Position numbers and translations under genes: made by a program
Shown: positions 1 through 8,970 of the stretch, one piece after another
Position numbering within the stretch: position 1 is the stretch's first letter
Layout: every line of letters starts with the position of its first letter
Source of the DNA: Niabella aurantiaca DSM 17617
Lineage (GTDB): Bacteria > Bacteroidota > Bacteroidia > Chitinophagales > Chitinophagaceae
NCBI RefSeq assembly: GCF_000374125.1
Contig: NZ_KB893625.1
Coordinates: forward strand, 459,649 to 523,648
Direction: 5' to 3'
Length of the DNA stretch: 64,000 bases
The notes under the pieces: model-generated
What the model saw: only the letters and a program-made list of their open reading frames with translations
Told to the model about the DNA's origin: nothing
Databases searched by the model: none

Positions 1-291
1 GTCAAAGTATTGCTGCATTGTCATAATTGATGGATTTGTTTCCTGAATTTACCCATTATCTCAAAATATTACCGCGAAAATCTGAAATGCACCCCATGAT
101 GACAGCCGTGAAGTTTTAAAAAATAAAAGTTGTAATTTTGTACTGTACTCAGCAAATAAAGGCCCCAGGCTTTACCTGGCAAGCGTTTCTTGTTGAGTAT
201 TTTTTTATAGCTGCCTGCGCTGAGTTGCCGTGCGCCCGTTTTTGATTAAGATCCGGCCGGTAACTATCTTTATTCTCAAAAGATCAACTGT

Positions 292-1869
292 ATGCTGGAG
301 CATTTTCCATTTTACCTGGCACTGATCGTACTGATCGTTCTGCTGATCATGCTGGGCAACCGGATAAAAGTGGCCTATCCTATATTGCTGGTGGTAGCCG
401 GGTTATTGATCAGCTTTGTACCGGGTGTTCCGGCGCTGAAGATAGACCCGGAACTGATCTTTATTATTTTTCTGCCCCCATTGCTGTATGAAGCGGCCTG
501 GGCCATCTCCTGGAAGGAGCTTTGGCGCTGGCGCCGGGTGATCAGCAGTTTTGCCTTTGTAGTGGTCTTTCTTACCGCTATGTCGGTAGCTTTTGTGGCC
601 AATCATTTTATTCCCGGTTTCTCGCTGGCCCTGGGATTCCTGCTGGGAGGCATCGTTTCGCCGCCGGATGCCGTAAGTGCCGGTGCGATTGTAAAATTTG
701 TAAAAGTGCCCCGGAGGATCTCCTCGATACTGGAAGGCGAGAGTTTGCTGAACGACGCCTCATCCCTTATTATTTTGCGCTTTGCCTTGGTGGCCGTTGG
801 CACGGGGCAGTTCATCTGGCACGATGCGGCCCTGAGCTTTGTATGGATGATCATTGGCGGCGCGGGCATCGGGTTGCTGGTGGGCTTTGTTTTTATGAAG
901 ATGCACCAGCGTCTGCCTACCGATGTAAACATGGACATCATCCTTACCCTGGTTGCTCCTTACGTAATGTATATGGCTGCAGAGGAAGTGCACGGTTCCG
1001 GGGTATTGGCGGTAGTGAGCGGCGGGCTTTTTCTTTCGGCACAGCGGCACCGGTTTTTAAGCGTTTCCTCCCGCTTGCGGGGCGAAAATGTGTGGCAGAG
1101 CTTTGTATTTCTCCTGAACGGATTGGTGTTTATGCTCATCGGGCTGGATCTGCCGGAGATCATGGCCGGACTGCGGAAGGAGGGGATCGGTTTTTACGAA
1201 GCCTCCGGCTATGGCCTGCTCATTACCGGGGTGCTGATGATCGGTCGGATGCTGGCGGCTTTTGGGGCCGTGGTGGTTACGAAGATCGCCAGCCGGTTCA
1301 TTACCGTGGCCGATAAGAACCCGGGAATGAAAGCGCCATTGCTGTTGGGCTGGACGGGTATGCGGGGTGTGGTTTCCCTGGCTGCGGCCCTGTCGGTACC
1401 TGCCGTCCTGGACGATGGATCTCCTTTTCCGCAACGGAACCTGATCCTGTTCATCACTTTTGTGGTGATCCTGGTAACGCTGGTGCTGCAGGGCCTCACA
1501 CTGCCGGGGATCATAAAAAAACTGAAGCTTCCCGATTACCGGGACCACCTGCCGGAGGAGGAGATGGAAGGCTGTTTCCGGGCGGCACTTGCCCGGGAGG
1601 CGCTGAATCATATACAGGAACATTACCCCGGTGAGCTGAAAAACAGCCCGGTGCTGCGGCTGCTGGCAGATCAATGGCGGATCGATGTTGAAACGGAGGG
1701 GGCTGTGCATTACTCCGGGCCGGTACGCAGGATCTGCCGCGAAGTGCTGGAGCGGCAGCGCAGGTGGCTGCTGGACAAGAACAGGAGGGAGCAGCGGCTG
1801 GATGAGGAAACCGTCCGGAAATTCCTGCACTATATCGATATGGAAGAAGAGAAATTAAAAGCAACATAG
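292..1869 (+). CDS. Na+/H+ antiporter, CPA1/NhaP type
   Basis: A 525-residue inner-membrane monovalent cation/proton antiporter. About 12 hydrophobic segments fill residues 5-410. Family signatures are visible: LPPLLYEAAW near residue 62, SPPDAVSAGAI near 123, EGESLLNDASSLI near 148 (the acidic pair expected in the ion path) and GWTGMRGVVSLA near 354. A charged cytoplasmic tail of about 110 residues follows. The role is sodium or potassium extrusion and pH homeostasis; the ion is not deducible. A -7-like TAATTTTG lies at 133-140 in the 290-bp upstream region, which otherwise shows nothing. The gene ends two bases before an ATG at 1871 that probably began the next gene. Confidence 0.93.
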   Translation: MLEHFPFYLALIVLIVLLIMLGNRIKVAYPILLVVAGLLISFVPGVPALKIDPELIFIIFLPPLLYEAAWAISWKELWRWRRVISSFAFVVVFLTAMSVAFVANHFIPGFSLALGFLLGGIVSPPDAVSAGAIVKFVKVPRRISSILEGESLLNDASSLIILRFALVAVGTGQFIWHDAALSFVWMIIGGAGIGLLVGFVFMKMHQRLPTDVNMDIILTLVAPYVMYMAAEEVHGSGVLAVVSGGLFLSAQRHRFLSVSSRLRGENVWQSFVFLLNGLVFMLIGLDLPEIMAGLRKEGIGFYEASGYGLLITGVLMIGRMLAAFGAVVVTKIASRFITVADKNPGMKAPLLLGWTGMRGVVSLAAALSVPAVLDDGSPFPQRNLILFITFVVILVTLVLQGLTLPGIIKKLKLPDYRDHLPEEEMEGCFRAALAREALNHIQEHYPGELKNSPVLRLLADQWRIDVETEGAVHYSGPVRRICREVLERQRRWLLDKNRREQRLDEETVRKFLHYIDMEEEKLKAT

Positions 1870-1949
1870 TATGCAGGCAAAACCGGGTACCGTGGTTTGG
1901 CCGCAATCTTTATGAACCGGTATTTACAAACAGCGATAAGAAATGTACG

Positions 1950-3005
1950 ATGGAACTGATCAGACAATTGGGGCAATACCCCGGCCGCGAACGGAAAGGG
2001 TTGTTTTACCCGCTTTCCAATTATAAGAACGGGCGGTTTCAAAACCTGCTGCCCACACCGGCATTGGCCGAAGGAGAAAGCATGATGCGGATCTTCTGGA
2101 AATTCTTTCAAAAGATGCCGGATACTGTGCCCCGGTATCCCCTTCCTTTTGTACAAACGGATCTGCAGCATTTGAGGCCGGAGGAAAATGTACTGGTGTG
2201 GTTTGGACATAGTTCCTATTTTATACAGCTGGATGGCATGCGTTTTCTTGTAGATCCGGTATTCAGCAACAGTGCTTCGCCGCTGCCCGGTTCGGTAAAA
2301 GCATTTGCCGGTACCAATCATTACCAGGCCGCAGATATGCCGGATATCGATGTGCTGTTCATCTCGCACGATCATTGGGACCACCTCGATTACAAAACGG
2401 TGCGCCGGCTGGAACCTAAAGTGAAGACCGTGGTCTGCGGATTGGGCGTGGCGCAGCATTTTGAATACTGGGGCTGGGACAGGGAGCGGATCATTGAAAA
2501 GAACTGGTTCGACCATGCAGATCTCGGAAACGGATGTACGGTTACCCTTACGCCGGCAAGGCATTTTTCCGGCCGCCGCCTGTTTTCAAGGAACAATTCC
2601 CTCTGGACCTCTTTTGTACTGCAGACGCCCTCAAGGCGGATATTCCTCGGCGGCGATAGCGGCTATGGCCCGCATTTCAGTGATATTGGCGACCGGTTTG
2701 GCCCTTTTAGCCTGGCGATACTGGAATGCGGACAATACAATGAAAAATGGCCCTATATCCATTCCCTGCCCCAGGAGATCTTAACAGAGGCCCGGGCGCT
2801 GAAAGCGCAGCGGGTGCTGCCGGTGCACCACTCCAGATTCCGGCTGGCACAACATCCCTGGTACGAACCGCTGGAGCAGGTAACGGCATTTGGTGAAGCC
2901 GAAAACTATCCGGTCCTCACTCCGAAGATCGGTGAAAAAGTGAACCTGGACCATCCGGACCAGACATGGGAGAAATGGTGGGAGGAAGATGGGCTGCGGA
3001 ATTGA
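1950..3005 (+). CDS. Metallo-beta-lactamase-fold hydrolase (NAPE-PLD/UlaG-like), 5' end probably frameshifted
   Basis: A predicted cytoplasmic metallohydrolase of 351 residues from the first in-frame ATG. The metal-binding signature SHDHWDHLD (HxHxDH) is near residue 135 and GGDSGYG near 233, as in zinc enzymes related to NAPE-phospholipase D and UlaG; the substrate is unknown. The start is odd. The frame is open from 1806, and the codons just before 1950 read like protein (NRVPWFGRNLYEPVF) but contain no start codon. An ATG at 1871, two bases after the antiporter stop, would join this frame if one A of the AAAA run at 1879-1882 were absent, giving MQANRVPWFG. So either a real frameshift or a sequencing error seems to have removed about 26 residues. 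Confidence 0.85.
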   Translation: MELIRQLGQYPGRERKGLFYPLSNYKNGRFQNLLPTPALAEGESMMRIFWKFFQKMPDTVPRYPLPFVQTDLQHLRPEENVLVWFGHSSYFIQLDGMRFLVDPVFSNSASPLPGSVKAFAGTNHYQAADMPDIDVLFISHDHWDHLDYKTVRRLEPKVKTVVCGLGVAQHFEYWGWDRERIIEKNWFDHADLGNGCTVTLTPARHFSGRRLFSRNNSLWTSFVLQTPSRRIFLGGDSGYGPHFSDIGDRFGPFSLAILECGQYNEKWPYIHSLPQEILTEARALKAQRVLPVHHSRFRLAQHPWYEPLEQVTAFGEAENYPVLTPKIGEKVNLDHPDQTWEKWWEEDGLRN

Positions 3006-3017
3006 AGCGGTGCCCTT

Positions 3018-3452
3018 CTATCCGTTCCCGTGTATATAATCTTTCAAATGATTGATGGTTTCCTTTTGTTGTAAGATGGTTTCTTTGACCACATCGCTGA
3101 TGGAGATAATGCCTGCCAGCTGTGCATTGATGAACACGGGCAGGTACCGGATGTTTTTATCGCTCATCAGCTCCATACAGTGCTCTACGGAGTCTTCCGG
3201 GGAAATATGGGGCAGCTCGGTAGACATGATCTCTTCCACTGTCGTATCGGAGGAATGTTTTCCTTTCAGGATCACTTTCCGGGAGTAATCGCGTTCGGTA
3301 ATGATCCCCAGGTAATGCTCCCCGTTTTTGACAACGAGCGCTCCAATATTTTTATCGGCCATCAATTCCAGCGCCTGGTAAACAGACGTCGAGGGCACAA
3401 TGCTGATCGTATCATGCCCTTTACGGGCAAGAATGTTGGAGACCTTAGCCAT
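3018..3452 (-). CDS. CBS-domain pair protein
   Basis: A 144-residue cytoplasmic protein made almost entirely of two CBS domains (about residues 8-65 and 74-135). Each has the typical pattern of hydrophobic strands plus GALVVK / LAGIISISDV and ITERDYSRK motifs. Stand-alone CBS pairs bind adenosine nucleotides and act as energy or redox sensors; the partner is unknown. It converges with the metallo-hydrolase gene with 12 bp between the stop codons. Confidence 0.88.
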   Translation of the reverse strand: MAKVSNILARKGHDTISIVPSTSVYQALELMADKNIGALVVKNGEHYLGIITERDYSRKVILKGKHSSDTTVEEIMSTELPHISPEDSVEHCMELMSDKNIRYLPVFINAQLAGIISISDVVKETILQQKETINHLKDYIHGNG

Positions 3453-3538
3453 GATAGCGATGATTTAGATCAGCAATATATTAAAAAAAGCGGAGAATAC
3501 CTAATCGGGCATAAGCGATGAAACATCCTGTTCGCTGC

Positions 3539-3868
3539 TCGATGAACATTTCGTAATTCAGGGTTCAATGCTGAATACTGATAGCAAGTAGTTCCATGTT
3601 TCCACCTCATTGCCCGGTCTAATGTCTATTATCTATCGTCTATCGTCTATCGTCTATTGTCCAAAGTCCCAGGTTCCAGGTTGGTTTCCGTTCGTCGATC
3701 GATGAACATTTCGCAATTCAGGGTTCAATGCTGAATACTGATAGCAAGTGGTTCCATGTTTCCACCTCATTGCCCGGTCTAATGTCTATTATCTATCGTC
3801 TATCGTCTATCGTCCAAAGTCCCAGGTTCCAGGTTGGTTTCCGTTCGTCGATCGATGAACATTTTCGC
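3539..3868. repeat. Tandem direct repeat, about 160 bp, two copies plus a partial third
   Basis: Copy 1 starts at about 3541 (GATGAACATTTCG), copy 2 at 3701 and a third, broken copy at 3854. Copies 1 and 2 are almost identical. Copy 2 is 7 bp shorter because an internal heptamer series (TCTATCG/TCTATTG, near 3630-3660 and 3790-3815) has one unit fewer. The 508-bp gap between the CBS gene and mqnE contains nothing else recognisable. The repeat has no protein-coding capacity and lies between two minus-strand genes. Confidence 0.85.
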
Positions 3869-3960
3869 AATTCCATGAATGTGTTTCAATTGGTTGAAAA
3901 GGTCTAAAAGCTAAATACTAAACACCAGGTTTACGTAAAAAGCATCTCGATTCTCAATTC

Positions 3961-5109
3961 TCAAACCTCGCTTCCCAACTCCTCCCGGCTGTAATCTTTG
4001 ACCACATTATAAAGCGTGCCCCGCTCCACCGGCTTGCGTTTGGCCTGGCGGATCAGCACTACGAGGTCCTGTGTAGACATGGAAGGGGTCTGTTCCTCGG
4101 AGCCGGCCATGGAATAGATCTTCGTGGTATCATCAATGGTGCCGTCGAGATCGTTAACACCAAAAGCAAGTGACAGTTGCGCATTCTGCCGGCCAAGCAT
4201 GGGCCAGTAGGCTTTCATGTGCGGAAAATTATCCAGGTAGATGCGGGCGATGGCATAAAGACGCATATCCTCCACCAGCGTCGACTCCGGCACGTGGCTC
4301 ATATCGTTGTCCTTATTGCGGAATTTGAGTGGAATAAAAGTATTGAACCCGCCGGTTTTGTCCTGCAGTTCCCGCAGGCGGTGCATATGATCCACCCGGT
4401 CGGCAAAACTTTCAATATGTCCGTAAAGCATGGTGGCATTGGTATGCATGCCCAGACGGTGTGCCGTTTCGTGTATCTGCAGCCATCCGTCAGCATCCAC
4501 TTTGTCCGGGCAGATCTGCTTGCGGACTGCGTCAGCAAAGATCTCCGCACCGCCACCGGGCAGGCTTTCGAGTCCTGCTTCCTTTAGGTATGATAACCCT
4601 TCTTCCACGGTTTTCTTCGCCTTGCGGAACATATAATCCAGCTCCACCGCGGTAAAGCCTTTGATATGCAGCTCCGGGCGGTGCGCTTTGATCTTCCGGA
4701 GGAGCTCTGCAAAAAATTCCAGGTTCATTTTCGGGTGAACGCCCCCCACGATATGTACTTCGGTAACCGGCTCGGCATCGTATTTTTTCACGATATCCAT
4801 CATCTGGTCCAGCCCCAGCTCCCACGCTTCATCCCGGTGTGCATACAGCCTGCTGTAACTGCAGAAATTACAGGTGTAGATACAGGCATTGGTAGGCTCG
4901 ATATGGAAATTCCGGTTAAAGTAAGTGCGATCCCCATGTAATTTTTCACGCACAAAATTGGCCAGGGACCCCACAAAGCCCAGGCTGCCTTTTTCGAACA
5001 GGAGCAGCGCTTCTTCATTGGTGATGCGTTGGTCAGTGTAAACTTTTTGAGCGATATGTTTCAGATCGGTGTCTTCAGGTAAAATTGAGGTCTCTATCAC
5101 TTCCGTCAT
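3961..5109 (-). CDS. mqnE: Aminofutalosine synthase MqnE (radical SAM)
   Basis: A 382-residue cytoplasmic radical SAM enzyme. In the futalosine route to menaquinone, MqnE joins the enolpyruvyl side chain of 3-(1-carboxyvinyl)oxybenzoate to the adenosyl radical of SAM, giving 6-amino-6-deoxyfutalosine. The cluster motif CxxxCxxC is CIYTCNFC in IEPTNACIYTCNFCSYSR (about residues 72-89), the form typical of MqnE rather than MqnC. EVHIVGGVHP and LPGGGAEIF follow as in the CofH/MqnE family. Full length. The other mqn genes are not in the window. It is divergent from the NupG-like transporter across a 256-bp gap. Confidence 0.9.
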   Translation of the reverse strand: MTEVIETSILPEDTDLKHIAQKVYTDQRITNEEALLLFEKGSLGFVGSLANFVREKLHGDRTYFNRNFHIEPTNACIYTCNFCSYSRLYAHRDEAWELGLDQMMDIVKKYDAEPVTEVHIVGGVHPKMNLEFFAELLRKIKAHRPELHIKGFTAVELDYMFRKAKKTVEEGLSYLKEAGLESLPGGGAEIFADAVRKQICPDKVDADGWLQIHETAHRLGMHTNATMLYGHIESFADRVDHMHRLRELQDKTGGFNTFIPLKFRNKDNDMSHVPESTLVEDMRLYAIARIYLDNFPHMKAYWPMLGRQNAQLSLAFGVNDLDGTIDDTTKIYSMAGSEEQTPSMSTQDLVVLIRQAKRKPVERGTLYNVVKDYSREELGSEV

Positions 5110-5365
5110 GCTGCTGATTTTTTTGCAAATTTAGCATTTTATGGCCACTGAGCCACGGAATCACTCTGTATTGAACGGGAACCGCAACCTGCGCCAGGGA
5201 CGGGCAACGATCGCAATGGAGGGGGAAGCTGCTGTTGAACATCTTCGCGAACCTGCCGGGATCCCGGTTTCAACCTGACAAATTTGCCCGCCGGATTAGC
5301 GAAACTTCGGGGTAAATAATTATCTTCAATTGCTGTACGATGTATAAAGCAACTAAAGTTCGTCT

Positions 5366-6619
5366 ATGAGCATAAAACTAAGATTGACCATCATCAATTT
5401 TTTACAGTTTTTTATCTGGGGCGCCTATCTTACGTCTATTGGAGGGTATATGTACTCCACCCTCCACTTCAAAGGAGAGCAGATCGGGACCGTGTTCTTA
5501 ACATTGGGGATCGCGTCTATCTTTATGCCCCCGGTACTGGGCATTATCAGCGACCGGTGGGTGAATGCGGAACGGCTCCTGGGCCTGTCGCATATCGCAG
5601 GGGCCGGGGCGCTGTACTACACTGCTACCTTAACGGAACCGGCCGGAATGTTTTGGGGAATGTTGCTCGTCTGCATGGCCTATATGCCAACAATATCATT
5701 AAATAATGCCGTGGCCTATCATGTTTTAAAGAATAACGGGCTGGAACCGCAAAAGGATTTTCCTCCTATAAGAGTGTGGGGGACCATCGGGTTTATTGCA
5801 GCGATGTGGCTGACCGATCTGTTTCACTGGACGCTTACCAACGGGCAGCTGATCTTTGCGGCAGGGAGCGCGCTGGTAACCGGCTTTTATTGTTTTACCC
5901 TGCCTCCCTGTAAACCGGAGAGCCAGGGACCCCGGTCGCTTGCGGCGGCATTTGGCATAGATGCATTCCGCCTGTTTAAGATACCCAAGATGGCGATCTT
6001 TTTTATTTTCTCAATGTTCCTGGGAGCAGCGTTGCAGATCACCAATCAATGGGGTGTGCCTTTTATTGATCATTTTAAATTTGACCCGGCGTTTGCAGAT
6101 ACGATCGGGGTAAAGTATCCCAATATCCTCATTTCGATCTCCCAGATATCAGAAACCGCATTTATCGTAACCATCCCTTTTTTCTTAAGAAAATACGGGA
6201 TCAAAACGGTGATGTTGATGAGCATGTTTGCCTGGTTCCTGCGTTTTGGTTTGTTTGGGGTGGGCGATCCGGGCGGAGGACTGGTATTTCTGATCCTATC
6301 GATGATCGTATATGGGATGGCCTTTGATTTTTTTAACATTTCCGGTTCGCTTTTTATTGAAAAAGAGGCTCCTTCAAAAATACGGGGGAGCGCCCAGGGG
6401 TTGTTCATGATGATGACCAACGGCATCGGGGCCATGATGGGGAGCTTTGGAAGCGGGTGGCTGATACAGCACTATACCCGGAATGAGTTAACGGACTGGA
6501 GAACGGTCTGGTTTATCTTTGCGTTTTATGCCCTGGTGATCGGGATGCTTTTTGCGCTGGTATTCCGGTACCGGCACAACCCCGAAGTAGTGGCAAAAGA
6601 GGGAGTGAACAGCCGTTAG
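5366..6619 (+). CDS. MFS transporter, NupG-like nucleoside/H+ symporter family
   Basis: A 417-residue inner-membrane protein with about 12 transmembrane segments. The start (LTIINFLQFFIWGAYLTSIGGYM) and the loop RVWGTIGFIAAMW are characteristic of the nucleoside:H+ symporter branch of the major facilitator superfamily. Full length. Substrate by family: nucleosides, though many Bacteroidota members sit in sugar loci. Neighbours give no further hint: mqnE is divergent upstream and thioredoxin follows with its own promoter. Confidence 0.85.
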   Translation: MSIKLRLTIINFLQFFIWGAYLTSIGGYMYSTLHFKGEQIGTVFLTLGIASIFMPPVLGIISDRWVNAERLLGLSHIAGAGALYYTATLTEPAGMFWGMLLVCMAYMPTISLNNAVAYHVLKNNGLEPQKDFPPIRVWGTIGFIAAMWLTDLFHWTLTNGQLIFAAGSALVTGFYCFTLPPCKPESQGPRSLAAAFGIDAFRLFKIPKMAIFFIFSMFLGAALQITNQWGVPFIDHFKFDPAFADTIGVKYPNILISISQISETAFIVTIPFFLRKYGIKTVMLMSMFAWFLRFGLFGVGDPGGGLVFLILSMIVYGMAFDFFNISGSLFIEKEAPSKIRGSAQGLFMMMTNGIGAMMGSFGSGWLIQHYTRNELTDWRTVWFIFAFYALVIGMLFALVFRYRHNPEVVAKEGVNSR

Positions 6620-6677
6620 CGGTCTTTTGTCAGGCATTTTACCTGAATTGACATTTTCTGCACAACTTTTTGTCAAT

Positions 6678-6709
6678 ATTGCCTGTTATCTAAATGGGAA
6701 CTAAATTTG
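6678..6709 (+). promoter_or_regulatory. Bacteroidota-type promoter of thioredoxin
   Basis: ATTG at 6678-6681 and TAAATTTG at 6702-6709 are 20 bp apart. This matches the -33 TTTG / -7 TAnnTTTG pattern of the primary sigma factor of this phylum. The start codon is 40 bp downstream. Confidence 0.55.
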
Positions 6710-6749
6710 TTATTTGTTTCAAACAATTAATCAACTAAAATATTTGGAA

Positions 6750-7070
6750 ATGGCAAAAGAATTTAATGATTCCAACTTTCAGGCAGAGGTTCTGGACTCC
6801 GATAAATTAACGGTGGTGGATTTTTGGGCGGAATGGTGTGGCCCCTGCCGCGCGATCGGTCCGGTAATTGAAGAATTATCAAAAGAATATGAAGGAAAGG
6901 TGAATATCGGAAAAGTGAATGTGGATGTAAATCCCCAGGTTTCCATGAATTACGGGATCACTTCCATTCCGGCTATTTTGTTTATTAAGAACGGCCAGGT
7001 GGTAGACAAGCTGGTGGGCGCACAACCCAAGGGCAATTTTGTAAAGAAAATTGAATCGCATCTGAATTGA
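6750..7070 (+). CDS. trxA: Thioredoxin
   Basis: A cytoplasmic protein-disulfide reductase of 106 residues with the active site WCGPCR at about residues 28-33, the preceding VVDFWAEW strand and the conserved cis-proline in SIPAIL. The start at 6750 (MAKEFNDSNF) gives the standard thioredoxin length; an in-frame ATG at 6714 would add 12 non-conserved residues and overlap the promoter region. Monocistronic: own promoter upstream, own terminator downstream. Confidence 0.93.
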   Translation: MAKEFNDSNFQAEVLDSDKLTVVDFWAEWCGPCRAIGPVIEELSKEYEGKVNIGKVNVDVNPQVSMNYGITSIPAILFIKNGQVVDKLVGAQPKGNFVKKIESHLN

Positions 7071-7094
7071 TCCCAGCGGCTGGTACATAACTAA

Positions 7095-7126
7095 AGCTCC
7101 GTGATGGTTTTCACGGAGCTTTTTTA
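7095..7126 (+). terminator. Rho-independent terminator after thioredoxin
   Basis: A perfect 10-bp stem (AGCTCCGTGA / TCACGGAGCT) with a 6-nt loop, followed by TTTTTAT. It lies 24 bp after the trxA stop. Confidence 0.9.
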
Positions 7127-7178
7127 TTAATTTTACAGGGCAATGCCAAAACAACTCGCAAAACAGGAATACGGCAGT

Positions 7179-7437
7179 TTACAAAAATAAACACCGGGGA
7201 GAACGCGGCCCCGGAGCAGGCATGTCGAGGCTGTTCAATGCTGCATTATCAATGCTGATGGCAAGGCGTACGGGGTGGCCCATAGCATTTGCTTCATACA
7301 GGGTAGCTACCTTTCCTTTTTTAAAGGAAACAGCAGGCCCGTTGTAGACCCTGTCTTTTAATTTTGCCGTTGGCAATACCCGCGGCCGCTTTGGCGGAAG
7401 CTTTTTAAGTGTAAAGGTGATCCTATTTACCCGCTAA
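7179..7437 (-). pseudogene. Possible 3' remnant of a lost gene
   Basis: An open frame of about 85 codons on the minus strand has no ATG (the first candidate start is a TTG at 7376). Its translation reads like a real protein tail: ITFTLKKLPPK, then YNGPAVSFKKGKVATLYEA and GHPVRLAISIDNAALNSLD. I do not recognise the family. With no start and no partner upstream it looks like the decayed end of an enzyme gene. The rest of the 7127-7657 gap shows no gene. Confidence 0.3.
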
Positions 7438-7657
7438 CCAGGGTGGATTTGCTGTATGAACTGCTCAATTGGCCGTCTGAACTGTAATTTTGGTGTAGGG
7501 GGCTTGTATATATACGCTAAAGAATGAGGCCCTGCAACAGGGGAATACGCATTAAAAATTATAAACGGTGTGACAGTAAAGGGTAAAAACAACTAATTTT
7601 ATCTATTATGGGACCCTTGTGCGTATTTCAGAACATCGATTTTTTTGATCATCAATA

Positions 7658-8671
7658 GTGAAACATTTATCCATCAAAGATATTGCACGGCTTGCGGGTG
7701 TAGCGCCTTCTACCGTTTCATTTGTTGTTAACGGAAAGCACCAGGAAATGCGCATCAGCGAAGAAATGGTCCGGCATATCCAGTCTATTATCAAAAAGAC
7801 CGGCTATATACCCAACCGGGCGGCCGCAAGTCTTCGTACCGGGAAAACGCATGTGATCGGCCTGATCGTGGAAGACATTGCCAATTCCTTTTTTGCATCC
7901 CTGGCCAAATCGGTAGAAAAGGCCGCTGCAAAAGTGGGCTACCGGGTGGTGTACGGGAGCACCGAAAACAATGATGGCCGGGGAAATGACCTGATCCAGT
8001 TGCTGGCCAAGCAGGTCGACGGGTTTTTGATCGCCCCGTCCATTGGTATGAAAACCAGTGTGCAGGCCTTAAAAAAGAGCCGGAAGCCCCTGGTGCTGAT
8101 CGACCGTTATTTCCCGGGGGAGGAGATCCCTTTTGCGCTGGTCGATAACTATGCCGGCGTGCGTAAGGCCACTGAATGCCTGATAAAAAAACAAAAGAAA
8201 CAGATCGCCTTTGTAAATATCGCCACAGAGCAGGTGCAGATGCAGGAGCGTGAACGGGCCTATGTAGAGGCGCTGCAACAGAACGGGCTTTTTCAGAAAA
8301 AGCTGTTGCTGCGGCTTCCGTATTACCAGGATAAGGCGCAGTATGAGCCGCGGATCCACCAGTTCCTTCGGAAACACCCGGAGATCGATGCCATGATCTT
8401 CGCTACCAACTACCTGGGCATGTTTGGCATCAAAGCATTAAAGGACCTGGACATTGCCATTCCAAAGCAGGTTGCTGTTTTTAGCTTTGATGATACCGAT
8501 CTTTTCCGGTTTTCCTCACCCGCCATTTCCGTGATCAGTCAGCCGGTGCAGGAAATTGCCGGTCAGGCAATGCGGTTGTTGCTGGAACAAATGAACAGCG
8601 GGGCAAAGAAAACCGAATCCGGGGAAGGCGTCCTTGTTCCCCCGGAACTCATTTTGCGAAATTCCGTTTAA
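7658..8671 (+). CDS. LacI-family transcriptional regulator 1
   Basis: A 337-residue sugar-responsive repressor or activator. The N-terminal LacI helix-turn-helix is clear (SIKDIARLAGVAPSTVSFVVNG, residues 4-25), followed by the hinge and a periplasmic-binding-protein-like ligand domain starting at HVIGLIVEDIANSFFA. The start is a GTG at 7658; no ATG fits better. It is transcribed towards the first SusC gene. A promoter with an operator-like element begins 7 bp after its stop, so control of the 8971-17191 unit is the likely job. The ligand is unknown; an oligosaccharide or sugar from the nearby D-arabinan-type enzymes is plausible. Confidence 0.92.
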   Translation: MKHLSIKDIARLAGVAPSTVSFVVNGKHQEMRISEEMVRHIQSIIKKTGYIPNRAAASLRTGKTHVIGLIVEDIANSFFASLAKSVEKAAAKVGYRVVYGSTENNDGRGNDLIQLLAKQVDGFLIAPSIGMKTSVQALKKSRKPLVLIDRYFPGEEIPFALVDNYAGVRKATECLIKKQKKQIAFVNIATEQVQMQERERAYVEALQQNGLFQKKLLLRLPYYQDKAQYEPRIHQFLRKHPEIDAMIFATNYLGMFGIKALKDLDIAIPKQVAVFSFDDTDLFRFSSPAISVISQPVQEIAGQAMRLLLEQMNSGAKKTESGEGVLVPPELILRNSV

Positions 8672-8677
8672 AAAAAA

Positions 8678-8709
8678 TTTTGTTAATTGATGGTAACGGT
8701 TTAATTTTA
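8678..8709 (+). promoter_or_regulatory. Promoter of SusC unit 1 with embedded operator-like element
   Basis: TTTTG at 8678-8682 and TAATTTTA at 8702-8709 are exactly 19 bp apart, the phylum's -33/-7 spacing. Between them lies GGTAACGGTTTAAT (8691-8704), with the odd palindrome AAC-G-GTT; binding there would block the promoter. Two further CG-centred elements follow: AAAAACGATTTAG at 8716-8728 and GTAACGTTTTAG at 8764-8775, the second with the AACGTT palindrome. These differ from the TTAAACGATTAA sites further right, so a different LacI protein may bind. The leader to the SusC start is about 255 bp and otherwise empty. Confidence 0.55.
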
Positions 8710-8970
8710 GATTGCAAAAACGATTTAGCCCTCCCGATGTATGAAGAACCGAAGAATGAATGCGTAACGTTTTAGCCGGGGAGGTCTTGTTTCTTGTTAG
8801 GTTGTTTGACCAGGAAGGATCATTGCCGTTTTTTTCAGATAGCACGTTTGTTGGTTAAAGCGGAATCCTTTTGATCCGTCTTCGTTGCAGCAGGAGCAAT
8901 GATGACTGTCTGTTTGCCGTATGGCCTGCTGCATTTTTCGCATTAGTAAACCAAATATCAATCATTTTCT

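Noticed and set aside
1057-1830. Long open frame opposite the antiporter gene
   Set aside because: A shadow frame: the plus strand encodes a full antiporter with all motifs, and the minus translation is rich in His, Gln and Pro without a fold signature.
3600-3820. CRISPR-like short repeats
   Set aside because: The 7-bp TCTATCG units are contiguous without spacers and sit inside a 160-bp tandem repeat; no cas genes are near.
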